Positions 17,678 through 26,260 are shown, counted from the first letter of the stretch. The stretch: DNA of 64,000 bases from Xanthomonas sp. F10 (GCF_014206815.1 NZ_JACHNP010000002.1:310001-374000), one strand, 5' to 3'. Notes: generated by a model from the sequence alone, not told the origin. Made by a program: numbers and translations.

Positions 17678-17703
17678 GGCGTGGTGGCCTCTGCCGCCAC
17701 GCC
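17678..17703 (+). terminator. Hairpin after the chemoreceptor gene
   Basis: GGCGTGGTGGC, loop CTCT, GCCGCCACGCC: an 11-bp stem with one G-U pair, starting 8 bases after the TGA. There is no clear U-tract, so termination strength is uncertain. Confidence 0.5.
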
Positions 17704-17846
17704 GGAGCGTCTCGCCCAGGGGGCTGGCGAACGCGCGATGACATACTGCAGTCGCGCAGGCTGGCAATCGCTCGGAAGGTGACCGCTTCGGGACAGCGCA
17801 AGCTGTCGAAGAGACCGATGTCGCCTCCGCTGGCGGAAACGTTGTC

Positions 17847-17911
17847 GTAGCAGCGGCTTCAGCCGCGACCGAATGCGCGGGAAAGCCCGGTCGCGGCTGA
17901 AGCCGCCCAGA
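17847..17911. repeat. REP-like inverted element
   Basis: GTAGCAGCGGCTTCAGCCGC and its imperfect inverse (TCGCGGCTGAAGCCGCCC) flank a short loop. This is a degenerate copy of the 66-bp palindrome at 2638. It lies in the 370-base gap between the chemoreceptor and the next gene, where nothing else is evident. Confidence 0.8.
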
Positions 17912-18039
17912 CAGGTGAGGGCAGCGCCTGGCAGCCAAGGGGTGTCACCCCAGCTTCTTCATCCGCTCTTTGCTCGTCGCTGCCTATGGTCGCAGCGACG
18001 GCGCGCCCGCATGGCGGCGCGTGGAGGAGAGCCGACTGC

Positions 18040-18681
18040 ATGTTCTGGAAACGCAACAGCCTGTCGATCGTGTTGCTGGCGCTGAGCTTGCTGTTCATGG
18101 CCGGCCAGGCGCTCAGCGGTCACCAGGCCTACAACGAGGAGCTGCGCCAGCAGGGGCTGGCGGCATTGCCGATGTGGCAGTACCTGCACAGCGGACATTT
18201 CATTGGCGCGCTGTTCGAGAACTGGGAGAGCGAGTTCCTGCAGATGGGCATGTACGTGGTGCTGACGGTGAAGCTGCGCCAGTGGGGATCGGCCGAGTCG
18301 CGGCCGCTGTCGACGGCGGAGGAGGATGACACCGTCGCGGCCGGTCCGGTGCCGTGGCCTGTACGCGCAGGCGGTATCTGGTTGGCGCTGTACGAGCGTT
18401 CGCTGGCGCTGGCCTTCGGCGCCCTGTTCCTGCTCAGCTTCGTGCTGCATGCGTTAGGCAGTTGGCGCCACGAAGTGGCGGAGCAGGCGATGCAACAGCG
18501 GCCGCCGCCGTCCTTCTGGGAGCACGTCACTGGCGCGCAGTTCTGGTTCGAATCGATGCAGAACTGGCAAAGCGAGTTCCTGGCGGTGTTTGCGCTGGTG
18601 GTATTGACCATCTGGCTGCGGCAGAAGGATTCCCCGCAATCCAAGCCGGTGCATGCGCCGCATCGGCAGACCGGCGATTGA
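18040..18681 (+). CDS. DUF6766 family membrane protein with internal duplication
   Basis: The 213-residue protein has four predicted helices in two similar halves. Each half has a membrane helix, a loop with an NWxSEFL motif (ENWESEFLQMGMYVV near 60; QNWQSEFLAVFALVV near 176) and a second helix ending in LRQ. This indicates duplication of a two-helix unit. The family is found beside stress genes in many proteobacteria and has no established function. The start at 18040 has GGAGGAG upstream. The neighbouring catalase/yci and iron-permease genes suggest a general-stress role, which is guilt by association only. Confidence 0.75.
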   Translation: MFWKRNSLSIVLLALSLLFMAGQALSGHQAYNEELRQQGLAALPMWQYLHSGHFIGALFENWESEFLQMGMYVVLTVKLRQWGSAESRPLSTAEEDDTVAAGPVPWPVRAGGIWLALYERSLALAFGALFLLSFVLHALGSWRHEVAEQAMQQRPPPSFWEHVTGAQFWFESMQNWQSEFLAVFALVVLTIWLRQKDSPQSKPVHAPHRQTGD

Positions 18682-19124
18682 TCGAGTGCAGCGCGGCGCA
18701 CGTGCTGGCGGGGACGACGTTGACCCGCCATCCCTGCGTTGTGGCGTTTGCCGATGGCCCTGCCGGATCCGCCGAGATCCTGGCCTGGCCTTGCACCGCA
18801 GTGCGAGATCCATGGCCGAGCCAGCAAGCTCGCGGCCGGCCTTGCGAAGCGCGCACGCTTTCTGGGCCGGCATGCCGCTAGCGCGCGTATGGCGGGGCAG
18901 GGGTAAGCACAGCGCGACAGTGCAGGAGCCCACGGCGGCCGGCAGACCCACCTTGGAATGCGTGCGCGGCGCTTAGCGCTCGGGCAATGCGACAACCCGC
19001 TGTGTGTCTTCGCCGATTCGGTCGCGCCGTGCGGCCTCTGGCGCGCATCGCCAGACACGCACACGCCGCGATGCAACTGCACCGCGGCGTGTCGTCGGCC
19101 TGGATGTGACGGTGGGATCGCGCG
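18682..19124. other. Non-coding interval, nothing recognised
   Basis: This 443-base stretch lies between convergent genes. Both strands hold only short frames with atypical composition, and I see no repeat, RNA gene or clear terminator. A 14-bp self-complementary GCGCGCTAGCGCGC at 19120 overlaps the catalase stop. Confidence 0.5.
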
Positions 19125-20027
19125 CTAGCGCGCCACGCTGCCCTTGGTCGAGCCGGCGCCGGGGCCGGCACCCAGGTCGGCACCGGTGGTCGGGTCGCTG
19201 TCCGGTTGCGACAGCGTGCGCGCCGCGAGTGCCTGCAGCGCGCTCTGTTCCAGCTCGCTCAGGCCCACGGTCGGCATGCCGCTGCCGCCATCCACTGCCA
19301 CCTGGCGATTGCGGTCGGCAATGGCCTCCCACTGGCTGCCGCTGTTCCAGGGGCCGTGCATGTCGCCGTCGCCCTGCGACATGTCGTAGTAGCGATCGGT
19401 GAAGGCCGGGTCGCCCGGCAGCTTGCCCGGCGGGAAGTTCGGCTCGATGGAATACAGCGCTTTCTCGAAGGACTTCTGATGCGCCACTTCGCGGGTCATC
19501 AGAAAGGTCAGCGCATCGATGATGCCGGGATCGTCGGTGACGTTGATCAGCCGCTCGTAGACGATCTTGGCGCGTGCTTCGGCGGCGATGTTGGAGCGCA
19601 GGTCGGCCGTCGGTTCGCCGATGCTGTCCACATAGGCTGCGGTCCACGGCACGCCGCTGGAATTGACCAGGGCCGGGCCGCCGCCGTAGAGGATCTGCTG
19701 GGTCTGGCTGGTGTTGTTGTTGCGGGTAAGGTTGCGCATGTCCTCGGCTTCGGCCATGCCTTCGGACAGCACCGCCTTCGGCCCCTGGTTGAGCATGGCG
19801 ATGATCGAGCCGATGATTTCCAGGTGGCTCAGTTCCTCGGTGGCAATGTCGTACAGCAGATCCTTGCGGCCGGGATCGACTTCGCCGATGGCCTGGGTGA
19901 AATAGCGCATGGCCGCGGCCAGTTCGCCCTGCGGGCCGCCGAACTGTTCCAGCATCAGCGAGGCCAGCGCCGGGTCGGGCTGCGCCACGCGGACCGTGTA
20001 CATCAGCCGCTTGTTGTGCATGAACAT
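19125..20027 (-). CDS. katN: Manganese (non-haem) catalase
   Basis: The 300-residue protein dismutates hydrogen peroxide at a dimanganese centre. The four-helix bundle is clear: GPQGELAAAMRYFTQ supplies the first Glu, IATEELSHLEIIG the Glu-x-x-His pair, AEARAKIVYE and TREVAHQKSFEKAL the second pair. A Gly/Ser/Thr-rich tail follows. AGGAGA lies just upstream of the ATG. It is the third gene after yciE- and yciF-like genes on the same strand; Salmonella has the equivalent yciGFE-katN operon under RpoS control. It probably protects stationary-phase or stressed cells. Confidence 0.95.
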   Translation of the reverse strand: MFMHNKRLMYTVRVAQPDPALASLMLEQFGGPQGELAAAMRYFTQAIGEVDPGRKDLLYDIATEELSHLEIIGSIIAMLNQGPKAVLSEGMAEAEDMRNLTRNNNTSQTQQILYGGGPALVNSSGVPWTAAYVDSIGEPTADLRSNIAAEARAKIVYERLINVTDDPGIIDALTFLMTREVAHQKSFEKALYSIEPNFPPGKLPGDPAFTDRYYDMSQGDGDMHGPWNSGSQWEAIADRNRQVAVDGGSGMPTVGLSELEQSALQALAARTLSQPDSDPTTGADLGAGPGAGSTKGSVAR

Positions 20028-20148
20028 GGAAAATCTCCTGGAGTGCCGCCCGAACGTCGCGACGACGTCATGGCGCGGCCGGCGGCCGCGCGTGGGGGAT
20101 AGGCGTCTGGGACGCCGCGGCCCGCTCTGGCGAGCCGCGGCCGGGCGG

Positions 20149-20655
20149 TCAGGCCGCCTTGCGCTTGCGCGCGGCTTCTTCGTTGCCGCCCTGTTCGGCG
20201 AGCAGGGTCAGCTTCTCGTCGGTGGACTTTTCTTCGTTGAGCGTTTCCAGCAGCAGGGTCAGCGCATCGTCCATGCCCAGTTGCTTGGCCATGGCGGCGA
20301 GGGTGCCGTAGGAGGCGATCTCGTAATGCTCGACCTTCTGCGCGCCGCCGATCAGTGCCGCATCGCGCACCGGGCCGGCCTCGATCGACTCGATCACTTC
20401 CTTGCCTTCTTCCACCAGGCCTTCCATCGCGGCGCACTTGATCCGCTTCAGGCGCAGGTTGCCTTTTTCGACGATCTGGTCGATGCGCTCGATCTGGCCC
20501 TGGGTTTCCTCCAGGTGTGCCTCGAACGCCGCGCGCAGCGCCGGGTTGGTGGAGGCGCGCGCCAGACGCGGCAAGGCCTTGGTCAGCTGCTTCTCGGCGC
20601 TGTAGATGTCCGACAGCTCGTGGATGAACAATTCGTCGATGGTCTTGACGGCCAT
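20149..20655 (-). CDS. yciF: YciF-like ferritin-fold stress protein (DUF892)
   Basis: The 168-residue helical protein starts MAVKTIDELFIHELSDIYSA and contains HLEETQGQIERIDQ, AMEGLVEEG and AQKVEHYEIASYGTL, closely matching E. coli YciF. The Glu/His pattern is that of a diiron ferritin-like bundle; biochemical function is not settled. A GGAGA ribosome site supports this start over the longer frame. It lies 121 bases upstream of the manganese catalase and 73 bases after the yciE-like gene, forming a probable three-gene stress operon. Confidence 0.9.
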   Translation of the reverse strand: MAVKTIDELFIHELSDIYSAEKQLTKALPRLARASTNPALRAAFEAHLEETQGQIERIDQIVEKGNLRLKRIKCAAMEGLVEEGKEVIESIEAGPVRDAALIGGAQKVEHYEIASYGTLAAMAKQLGMDDALTLLLETLNEEKSTDEKLTLLAEQGGNEEAARKRKAA

Positions 20656-20728
20656 GGGAGTCTCCGGTCGGTGATGGATGGTGGTGCTTCGGGGGAATGC
20701 GCGCACGTCGTGTCGTGTCCGACGGCGC

Positions 20729-21241
20729 TCAGTGCTTGGCGGTTTCGCCTTCGGTGCGCTCGCGCTTCAGGAAGGCCAGGATCGTGGCTTCCTGGTGCTC
20801 GATCAGCCATTCGGCCATGGCGATTTCCTGGTCCAGGATGGCGGCACAGATGTCGGCGATCTCGGTCTGCCCGGCTTCCTTGGCGGCGATGACCAGCGAG
20901 CGGTAGCTGGCGATCTCCATGTGCTCGAAGGCATAGCTCACGCCCAGGCTCTTGGCCACTTCGTCGCTCATCATCGAATTGCCGGCGGCGTGTACGGAGG
21001 CCATCACGCTGGCGACCGTGCCCTTGATCGTGGGGATCGAGCCGTCGAGCATCTCGATGCAGCGCTTGACCTGTTCGGACTGATCGCGGGTTTCGTTGAC
21101 ATGCTGCTCGATGCGCGCCTTCAGCTGCGGGTAGTGCTCCAGGCGCCCGGCGGTGGCAGTGAGCATGGTGTTGGCCTCCTGCTCCATCGCGTAGGCGTCC
21201 TGCAGCCACTTCAACAAGCGTTCGGTGTTGCTTCGGGTCAT
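20729..21241 (-). CDS. yciE: YciE-like ferritin-fold stress protein (DUF892)
   Basis: The 170-residue protein (MTRSNTERLLKWLQDAYAME...) resembles E. coli YciE, with KARIEQHVNETRDQ and YAFEHMEIASYRSL providing the ferritin-like Glu/His signature. It is paralogous to the next gene. It is the first gene of the yciE-yciF-catalase set, so the promoter is expected in the 21242-21400 region, which contains the shared motif at 21320. In enteric bacteria these genes respond to osmotic and stationary-phase stress; the same is likely but unproven here. Confidence 0.88.
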   Translation of the reverse strand: MTRSNTERLLKWLQDAYAMEQEANTMLTATAGRLEHYPQLKARIEQHVNETRDQSEQVKRCIEMLDGSIPTIKGTVASVMASVHAAGNSMMSDEVAKSLGVSYAFEHMEIASYRSLVIAAKEAGQTEIADICAAILDQEIAMAEWLIEHQEATILAFLKRERTEGETAKH

Positions 21242-21319
21242 GGATATCGCTCCAGATGTTGTGCGCGACGCACCTGCATCGCATCGCGCGTCCGTGTGTT
21301 TTTCCCCTGTGCGACCAAC

Positions 21320-21338
21320 CTAGACCCGTCGCCGTTAG
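21320..21338 (-). promoter_or_regulatory. CTAACG-N9-CTAG motif upstream of the yci/catalase operon
   Basis: Read on the minus strand this is CTAACGGCGACGGGTCTAG, 79 bases before the yciE ATG. An almost matching element (CTAACGACGGCCGGCCTAG, same spacing) lies before the hydrophilic stress-type gene at 26687. It may be a shared promoter or activator site. Function is conjectural. Confidence 0.3.
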
Positions 21339-21434
21339 AGCAGGTGCAGCGCAGAGTGAATGCCGTGCGAGATGGCGTGTGAGGAAATGTGCACGGCGGC
21401 GAAGGGCGCCACGCGCGGGTGCCGCATGCTCCTC

Positions 21435-21567
21435 GTAGGAGCGGCTGCAGCCGCGACAGGCGTTCGCGGGAACGCCCCGTGGCTGAAAGTGCAATGCGTG
21501 TGCTCGCGTGGAGAGCCACAGCGACATATCAAGGGAAAGGCCGGTTGCAGCTGAACCCGCTCCTACA
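21435..21567. repeat. Composite REP-like element with separated arms
   Basis: GTAGGAGCGGCTGCAGCCGC at 21435 and the inverted arm GCAGCTGAACCCGCTCCTAC ending at 21565 are diverged copies of the element at 2638, here about 90 bases apart. It occupies most of the gap between the SDR gene and the yci operon. Confidence 0.7.
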
Positions 21568-21587
21568 GCACCGCCAGAGCGGTGCTG
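21566..21587. terminator. Hairpin downstream of the SDR gene
   Basis: CAGCACCGC, loop CAGA, GCGGTGCTG is a 9-bp perfect stem 37 bases after the SDR stop on the minus strand. No U-run is present. It probably insulates the SDR from the yci operon. AATCCCC-type repeats, like those at 31931, lie between it and the SDR stop. Confidence 0.5.
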
Positions 21588-21623
21588 TTCCCATTCCCGA
21601 TTCCCCAATCCCGAATCCCCGCC

Positions 21624-22496
21624 CTACAGCGTCACCGCCCCACCGGAGATCGTCAGCAGCGTGCCCGAGGTATAGCTCGAGGTATCCGCGGCCAACAGCA
21701 CATAGGCCGAGGCCAATTCCGCCGGTTGCCCGGGGCGGCCGAACGGGGTCTGTTCGCCGAAGGTCCGCACCGATTCCTCGTCCATGCCGGTGGGGATGAA
21801 CGGGGTCCAGATCGGGCCTGGCAGCACCGCGTTGACGCGGATCTTCTTCTCGGCGAGCAGGCCGGCCAGGCCGATGGTCAGGTTGGCCAGCGCGCCCTTG
21901 GTGGCCGAATACGGCAGGATGTTGGGCGTGGGCTTCTTCGAGTTCACCGAGGCGGTATTGATGATCGATCCGCCCTCGGGCATGTGCGGCAGCGCCAGCC
22001 GCACCAGGTGGAACGGCGCGTGCACATTGGTGGCGAAGGTCTTCTCCCATTCGTCGAGGGTGATCTCGTCGAAGCTGTGGAAGTAGCGCTGGTAGGCCGC
22101 ATTGTTGACCAGCACGTCGAGGCCGCCGAAGGCCTCGGCCACGGTCTTGATCAACGTCTCGGCCTGCGCGCGGTCACTGATGTCGCACGGATGCAGCAGC
22201 ACGCGCACGCCCGCGTCTTCGACCAGCTTGCCGATGCGCTCGGCATCGTCCTGCTCGTCGGGCAGATAGGCGATGGCGACGTCGGCGCCTTCGCGCGCAT
22301 AGGCGATCGCCACCGCGGCGCCGATGCCGCTGTCGCCGCCGGTGATCAGGGTGCGCTTGCCCTGCAGCAGGCCGTGCCCGACATAGCTGTCTTCGCCGTG
22401 GTCCGGTTTCGGATCCATGGCCTGGGTCTTGCCGGGGAAGGATTGCTGCTGCGCCTTGAACGGCGGCGACGGATAGTTCGGAACGGCCATATGCAT
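21624..22496 (-). CDS. Short-chain dehydrogenase/reductase, YghA / general-stress-protein-39 type
   Basis: The 290-residue NAD(P)-dependent oxidoreductase has the cofactor loop TLITGGDSGIGAAVA, NNAAYQ, the catalytic Ser in NTASVNS and YSATKGALANL (Tyr-x-x-x-Lys). The N-terminal extension (PNYPSPPFKAQQQSFPG...MDPKPDHGEDSY) is diagnostic for the YghA/YdaD subgroup, which is induced by stress and acts on small aldehydes or ketones. Two ATGs lie close together (22496, 22490). The surrounding catalase and yci genes support a stress role. Confidence 0.9.
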   Translation of the reverse strand: MHMAVPNYPSPPFKAQQQSFPGKTQAMDPKPDHGEDSYVGHGLLQGKRTLITGGDSGIGAAVAIAYAREGADVAIAYLPDEQDDAERIGKLVEDAGVRVLLHPCDISDRAQAETLIKTVAEAFGGLDVLVNNAAYQRYFHSFDEITLDEWEKTFATNVHAPFHLVRLALPHMPEGGSIINTASVNSKKPTPNILPYSATKGALANLTIGLAGLLAEKKIRVNAVLPGPIWTPFIPTGMDEESVRTFGEQTPFGRPGQPAELASAYVLLAADTSSYTSGTLLTISGGAVTL

Positions 22497-22635
22497 GCCT
22501 CGCTGGGGGGAGTGTCCAACGAGGGTGGGCAGGCACGGGTAAAGCCGGGGCCAAGGCCATGTCGGCGTCGTGTCACGACGCGGGCGAATCGCCGTACGAG
22601 CGGTCGTCTGTGAGGCGGGTGCCCTCGCGCGAAAC

Positions 22636-23280
22636 TCAGCCAGAGGCGAGCGTGCGCGAACCGACGATGATCATGCGCAGCATCGCGGTGATCTGCCGGA
22701 TCAGTTCCGGGTCCTTCTCCGGCGGCAGGTCCATCGCAGTGGCGCCCATCGCGAACACCAGCCGGGTGATCGCCTTGGACACCAGCGCCGGTTCGTGCAG
22801 CGGCGCGCCTTCCAGCGCGGCCAGGCGGATCAGGTCCACGCGCAGTTCTTCCTCGAAATAGTTCAGTTCGCGGTCCACCGCGTGCTTGAACGCGTCCGAG
22901 CCGACCGTGCCCTCGCGTAACAGGACGTGCAGCAGCTTGTCGTCGGCGCGCAACTGTTCCATGAAAGTCTCCACGGAACTGAGGATGATGCTGCGGCGGG
23001 TGCCGGCGGCGCGCTGCCGCGCCTGGCCGATGATGGTGCGCAGCGAGCTGCCGGCCAGGTCGATCAGCGCCACCGCCAGCTCGTCCATGTCGCGGAACTG
23101 GCGGTAGAAGCTGTTGGGGGCGATGCCGGCCTCGCGGGTGACCTCGCGCAGGCTCAGGGTGGACACGCTGCGGTGCGGCCCGATCAGCTTCAGCGCCGCC
23201 GCCAGCAGGTCTTCGCGCGAGATGGCGCCCTTGCGGGCGTTCGGCGTGTCCGCGGACGGGGGAGGGGAGATCGTCGTCAT
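22636..23280 (-). CDS. desT: TetR/FabR-family regulator of unsaturated fatty acid synthesis (DesT-like)
   Basis: The 214-residue protein has a TetR HTH (STLSLREVTREAGIAPNSFYRQFRDMDELAVALID), the FabR/DesT signature including the PNSFYRHF-like recognition helix, and a C-terminal domain typical of FabR. It is divergent from a ferredoxin-type oxidoreductase and an acyl desaturase, the exact arrangement of Pseudomonas desT-desCB, where DesT senses the saturated/unsaturated acyl-CoA ratio. The ATG at 23280 was chosen over a longer frame that would run into the shared promoter. It most likely represses the divergent genes. Confidence 0.88.
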   Translation of the reverse strand: MTTISPPPSADTPNARKGAISREDLLAAALKLIGPHRSVSTLSLREVTREAGIAPNSFYRQFRDMDELAVALIDLAGSSLRTIIGQARQRAAGTRRSIILSSVETFMEQLRADDKLLHVLLREGTVGSDAFKHAVDRELNYFEEELRVDLIRLAALEGAPLHEPALVSKAITRLVFAMGATAMDLPPEKDPELIRQITAMLRMIIVGSRTLASG

Positions 23281-23338
23281 GGGCAGACCGGGCCAGGCAA
23301 TGGCGGATGATACCGCTTCCGCTGAATGCACAAGTGTA

Positions 23339-23366
23339 TAGACATCTGTATCTGTGCCTGTATAGT
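23339..23366 (+). promoter_or_regulatory. Sigma70-type promoter of the desaturase operon, with likely DesT-like operator
   Basis: TAGACA (23339-23344), 16 bases, then TATAGT (23361-23366) give two near-consensus boxes. Transcription would start within a base or two of the ATG at 23373, so the mRNA may be leaderless; no ribosome site is visible. The same stretch has repeated TGTATA(G) boxes (23335, 23360) that could bind the divergent regulator. Confidence 0.55.
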
Positions 23367-23372
23367 GGACCC

Positions 23373-24449
23373 ATGAACGCTGCCCGCCGTCCCGCCAAGC
23401 TCCGCCCCGCCGCCCGCGCCCTGCGCGCCTGGGTCAAGCCGGACGTGTTCGATTTCTGGTCCACCCGACTGCATCCGCTGTGGACCTGGCAGCGTCCGCG
23501 CGCGCGCCTGGTGCAGCGCGAGGCCGCCAGCAGCGACGCGGTGACCCTGGTGCTGCAGCCCAACCGCCACTGGCGCGGCCTGCGCGCCGGCCAGCACGTG
23601 GAGCTGGGCGTGGAGATCGATGGCCGCCGGCTGCTGCGCAGCTACAGCCCCACGCCGTTGCCGGGCGGGCGCCTGGCGATCACGGTCAAGACCGTCAATG
23701 GCGGCCGGGTCAGTCAGTACCTGGCCGGTACCGCGCGCATCGGCGAGGTGTTCGAACTCGGCCAGGCCTACGGCGAGATGGTGCTGCCGACCGCACCGCA
23801 CGGCCGCTGGCTGCTGCTGGCCGCCGGCAGCGGCATCACCCCGATGCGCGCGTTGCTGCGGCAACTGGCCGACGCCGGCATGCCGGCCGACGTCGACCTG
23901 CTGTACTGGGCGCGGCGCCACGACCAGGTCTGCTTCCGCGACGAACTGCAGGCGCTGGCGGCGGCGCATCCGCGCTTCCGCCTGCGTCTGGCCATCACCG
24001 GCGAGGGCGAAACGCCGGCGCCGCGCGTGGACACGCTGCCGCTGGAGGCCCTGGGCGACCTGGGGCAGGCGCAGGTGCTGGCCTGCGGCCCGGGCGGTTT
24101 CGTGCAGGCCGCACGTACGCGCCTGCAGCAACAGGTGGCGCGCTTCCAGGCCGAGGCGTTCAGCCCGCCGCCGGCACCGGCCGATGTCGAGCAGGGCACC
24201 GTGGCGGTGACCCTGGCGCGCAGCGGTCGCGTGCTGCAGCTGCCGCGCGGCCAGTCGCTGCTCACCGCACTGGAAGCCGAAGGCCTGCGGCCCAAGCACG
24301 GCTGCCGCATGGGCATCTGCAACAGCTGCGCCTGCGGCAAGCAGGCCGGCGTCACCCGTGATCTGCTCAGCGGCGCCCACGCCGCCGAACCCGGTTCGCT
24401 GAAGCTGTGCGTCAACAGCGCCAGCAGCGACCTGACCCTGGACCTCTGA
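23373..24449 (+). CDS. desC: Flavin reductase with C-terminal 2Fe-2S ferredoxin domain (DesC-like)
   Basis: The 358-residue electron-transfer protein has an FAD-binding barrel with RSYSPTPLPG, an NAD(P) domain with AAGSGITPMRALL, and a plant-type [2Fe-2S] ferredoxin domain with Cys-x4-Cys-x2-Cys (CRMGICNSC) and a distal Cys in KLCVNSA. It would pass electrons from NAD(P)H to the membrane desaturase encoded 11 bases downstream. The start at 23373 lacks a ribosome site, consistent with leaderless translation; a longer frame would include the promoter. Confidence 0.92.
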   Translation: MNAARRPAKLRPAARALRAWVKPDVFDFWSTRLHPLWTWQRPRARLVQREAASSDAVTLVLQPNRHWRGLRAGQHVELGVEIDGRRLLRSYSPTPLPGGRLAITVKTVNGGRVSQYLAGTARIGEVFELGQAYGEMVLPTAPHGRWLLLAAGSGITPMRALLRQLADAGMPADVDLLYWARRHDQVCFRDELQALAAAHPRFRLRLAITGEGETPAPRVDTLPLEALGDLGQAQVLACGPGGFVQAARTRLQQQVARFQAEAFSPPPAPADVEQGTVAVTLARSGRVLQLPRGQSLLTALEAEGLRPKHGCRMGICNSCACGKQAGVTRDLLSGAHAAEPGSLKLCVNSASSDLTLDL

Positions 24450-24460
24450 AGGATTTCCCC

Positions 24461-25585
24461 ATGGCCGCTCCCCGCAACCGCGCACTCACCCCGGCCGAAC
24501 TGCAGGCCTTCGGCGACGAACTGGACGCGCTGCGTACGCGCACCCTGGCCGACCTGGGCGCGCGCGACGCGCGCTACATCCGCCGCATCGTCGCCGCGGT
24601 GCGCTACACCGGCGTGGCCGGCCGCGCGCTGCTGTTCCTGGGCGCCTTCGTGCACAGCGTGCTGGTGCCGGCGTGGATCGCCGGCGTGCTGCTGCTGACC
24701 CTGTCCAAGATCCTGGAAAACATGGAACTGGGCCACAACGTGATGCACGGCCAGTACGACTGGATGGGCGATGCGCATCTGAACGGCAACACCTACGAGT
24801 GGGACATCGTCGCCACCGGCGACAACTGGCGCAAGACGCACAACTTCAAGCACCACACCTACACCAACGTGCGCGGCATGGACGACGACATCGGCTATGG
24901 CCTGCTGCGCATCTTCCCCGAGCAGCGCTGGCGCCCGTTCTACCTGGCGCAGCCGTTCATCGCGGTGGTGTTCGCGCTGCTGTTCGAATGGGGCGTGGCG
25001 ATCCAGGACCTGCGCCTGGGCCGCTGGCTGGCCGGCAAGATGAAGCGCGGCGAATTGAAGCGGACGTTCCTGCCGGTCGGGCGCAAGATGGGCCGGCAGA
25101 TCTTCAAGGACTACATCCTGTTCCCGGCCCTGGCCGGCCCGTTCTTCCTGCCGGTGCTGCTGGGCAACCTGGCCGCCAACGTGCTGCGCAGCATCTGGAC
25201 CTTCGTGATCATCTTCTGCGGCCACTTCACCGCCGACGCCGAGACCTTCCCCAAGGAGTCGATCAAGAACGAGTCGCGCGGGCACTGGTACCTGCGCCAG
25301 CTGCGCGGTTCGTCCAACCTGGCCGGCGGCAAGCTGCTGAACGTGCTGTCGGGCAACCTCAGCCACCAGATCGAGCACCACTTCTTCCCGGACGTGCCGG
25401 CCAACCGCTACGCGGCGCTGGCGGTGCAGGTGCGCGAGATCTGTGCGCGCTACGGCCAGCACTACAACACCGGTTCGCTGCCGCGGCAGTTCGGCCAAGT
25501 GGTGTGGCGGATCCTGCGCCATGCCTTCCCGAGCCGGCCGCGCCCGGCGCGCGCGCTGCAGGCAGCGACGCAACAGGCCGGCTGA
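24461..25585 (+). CDS. desB: Membrane fatty-acid (acyl-CoA) desaturase, DesB-like
   Basis: The 374-residue integral-membrane diiron enzyme has the three histidine clusters: GHNVMHG (H92, H96), THNFKHHTYTN (H127, H131, H132) and SHQIEHHFFP near residue 308. Hydrophobic spans lie at about 55-85 and 160-235. It introduces a double bond into saturated acyl chains using oxygen and electrons from the adjacent reductase, adjusting membrane fluidity. AAGGA precedes the ATG. An intrinsic terminator follows. Confidence 0.93.
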   Translation: MAAPRNRALTPAELQAFGDELDALRTRTLADLGARDARYIRRIVAAVRYTGVAGRALLFLGAFVHSVLVPAWIAGVLLLTLSKILENMELGHNVMHGQYDWMGDAHLNGNTYEWDIVATGDNWRKTHNFKHHTYTNVRGMDDDIGYGLLRIFPEQRWRPFYLAQPFIAVVFALLFEWGVAIQDLRLGRWLAGKMKRGELKRTFLPVGRKMGRQIFKDYILFPALAGPFFLPVLLGNLAANVLRSIWTFVIIFCGHFTADAETFPKESIKNESRGHWYLRQLRGSSNLAGGKLLNVLSGNLSHQIEHHFFPDVPANRYAALAVQVREICARYGQHYNTGSLPRQFGQVVWRILRHAFPSRPRPARALQAATQQAG

Positions 25586-25604
25586 GCGCCGCGTCAGGGA
25601 GAGC

Positions 25605-25632
25605 AAAAAGGCGGGGGCGACCCCGCCTTTTG
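25605..25632 (+). terminator. Rho-independent terminator after the desaturase
   Basis: AAAAGGCGGGG, loop GCGA, CCCCGCCTTTT: an 11-bp stem whose A and T ends give a U-tract in either direction. It lies 20 bases after the desaturase TGA. It is the clearest intrinsic terminator in the window. Confidence 0.9.
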
Positions 25633-25751
25633 CGTTGGCTCGGCGCTGGCGCGATGTGCACGTCTCGCTCACGGCGCGCTGCAGATCATCCTGGTCGCCT
25701 GCACATGCCGGCGACGGCGTACAGGCATCTCCCGTTGCCTGAGGGCCTGCG

Positions 25752-26183
25752 ATGAAACCTGCCAAGCTGTTCAATGTCGTCGCCAAGAAGGCGTCCTATG
25801 CGGCCGGCACGCCATGGACGTTCTGCATCGCTGTGGCGATCGTGCTGATCTGGGGCATCAGCGGGCCGGTGTTCGGCTTCAACGACACCTGGCAACTGGT
25901 CATCAACACCGGCACCACCATCATCACCTTCCTGATGGTGTTCCTGATCCAGCACACCCAGAACGCCGACACCGCGGCGATGCAGATCAAGCTCGACGAA
26001 CTCATCCGGGTCAGCGCCAAGGCCAACAACGAGTTGCTGGATCTGGAAGAGCTGGACGAGAAGCGGCTGGAAGAGATCCGCCGCCAATACGAGGCATTGG
26101 CGCGCAAGGCCGGCGAGGCACTGCGTGCGCGCAACGCCCGCCACGGCGACGGCCGCGAGACCCACGATCGCCCCAAGGACTGA
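25752..26183 (+). CDS. Low-affinity iron permease family protein
   Basis: The 143-residue protein has two closely spaced membrane helices (WTFCIAVAIVLIWGISGPVFG; VINTGTTIITFLMVFLIQHTQNAD) and a C-terminal charged helix (LDELIRVSAKANNELLDLEELDEK). This is the pattern of the low-affinity Fe/Cu permease family (Pfam Iron_permease), named after yeast FET4. In bacteria it is common beside catalase and yci genes, and actual transport is largely untested. It is a single gene following the desaturase terminator. Confidence 0.85.
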   Translation: MKPAKLFNVVAKKASYAAGTPWTFCIAVAIVLIWGISGPVFGFNDTWQLVINTGTTIITFLMVFLIQHTQNADTAAMQIKLDELIRVSAKANNELLDLEELDEKRLEEIRRQYEALARKAGEALRARNARHGDGRETHDRPKD

Positions 26184-26260
26184 CTGACGCCCGTACGGCT
26201 GCCACCCGCAGGAGCGGCGTGTCGGCAGTGTGCGCGACACGCCGCTGCGCGTCGCCGGGA

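Noticed and set aside
15328-17700. 790-residue minus-strand frame opposite the chemoreceptor
   Set aside because: Composition is typical of a shadow frame in GC-rich DNA (His, Gln, Arg runs, no domain) and it lies exactly over a strongly supported gene.
19120-19133. GCGCGCTAGCGCGC palindrome as a regulatory site
   Set aside because: It overlaps the catalase stop codon, has no loop, and such strings arise easily in GC-rich DNA.
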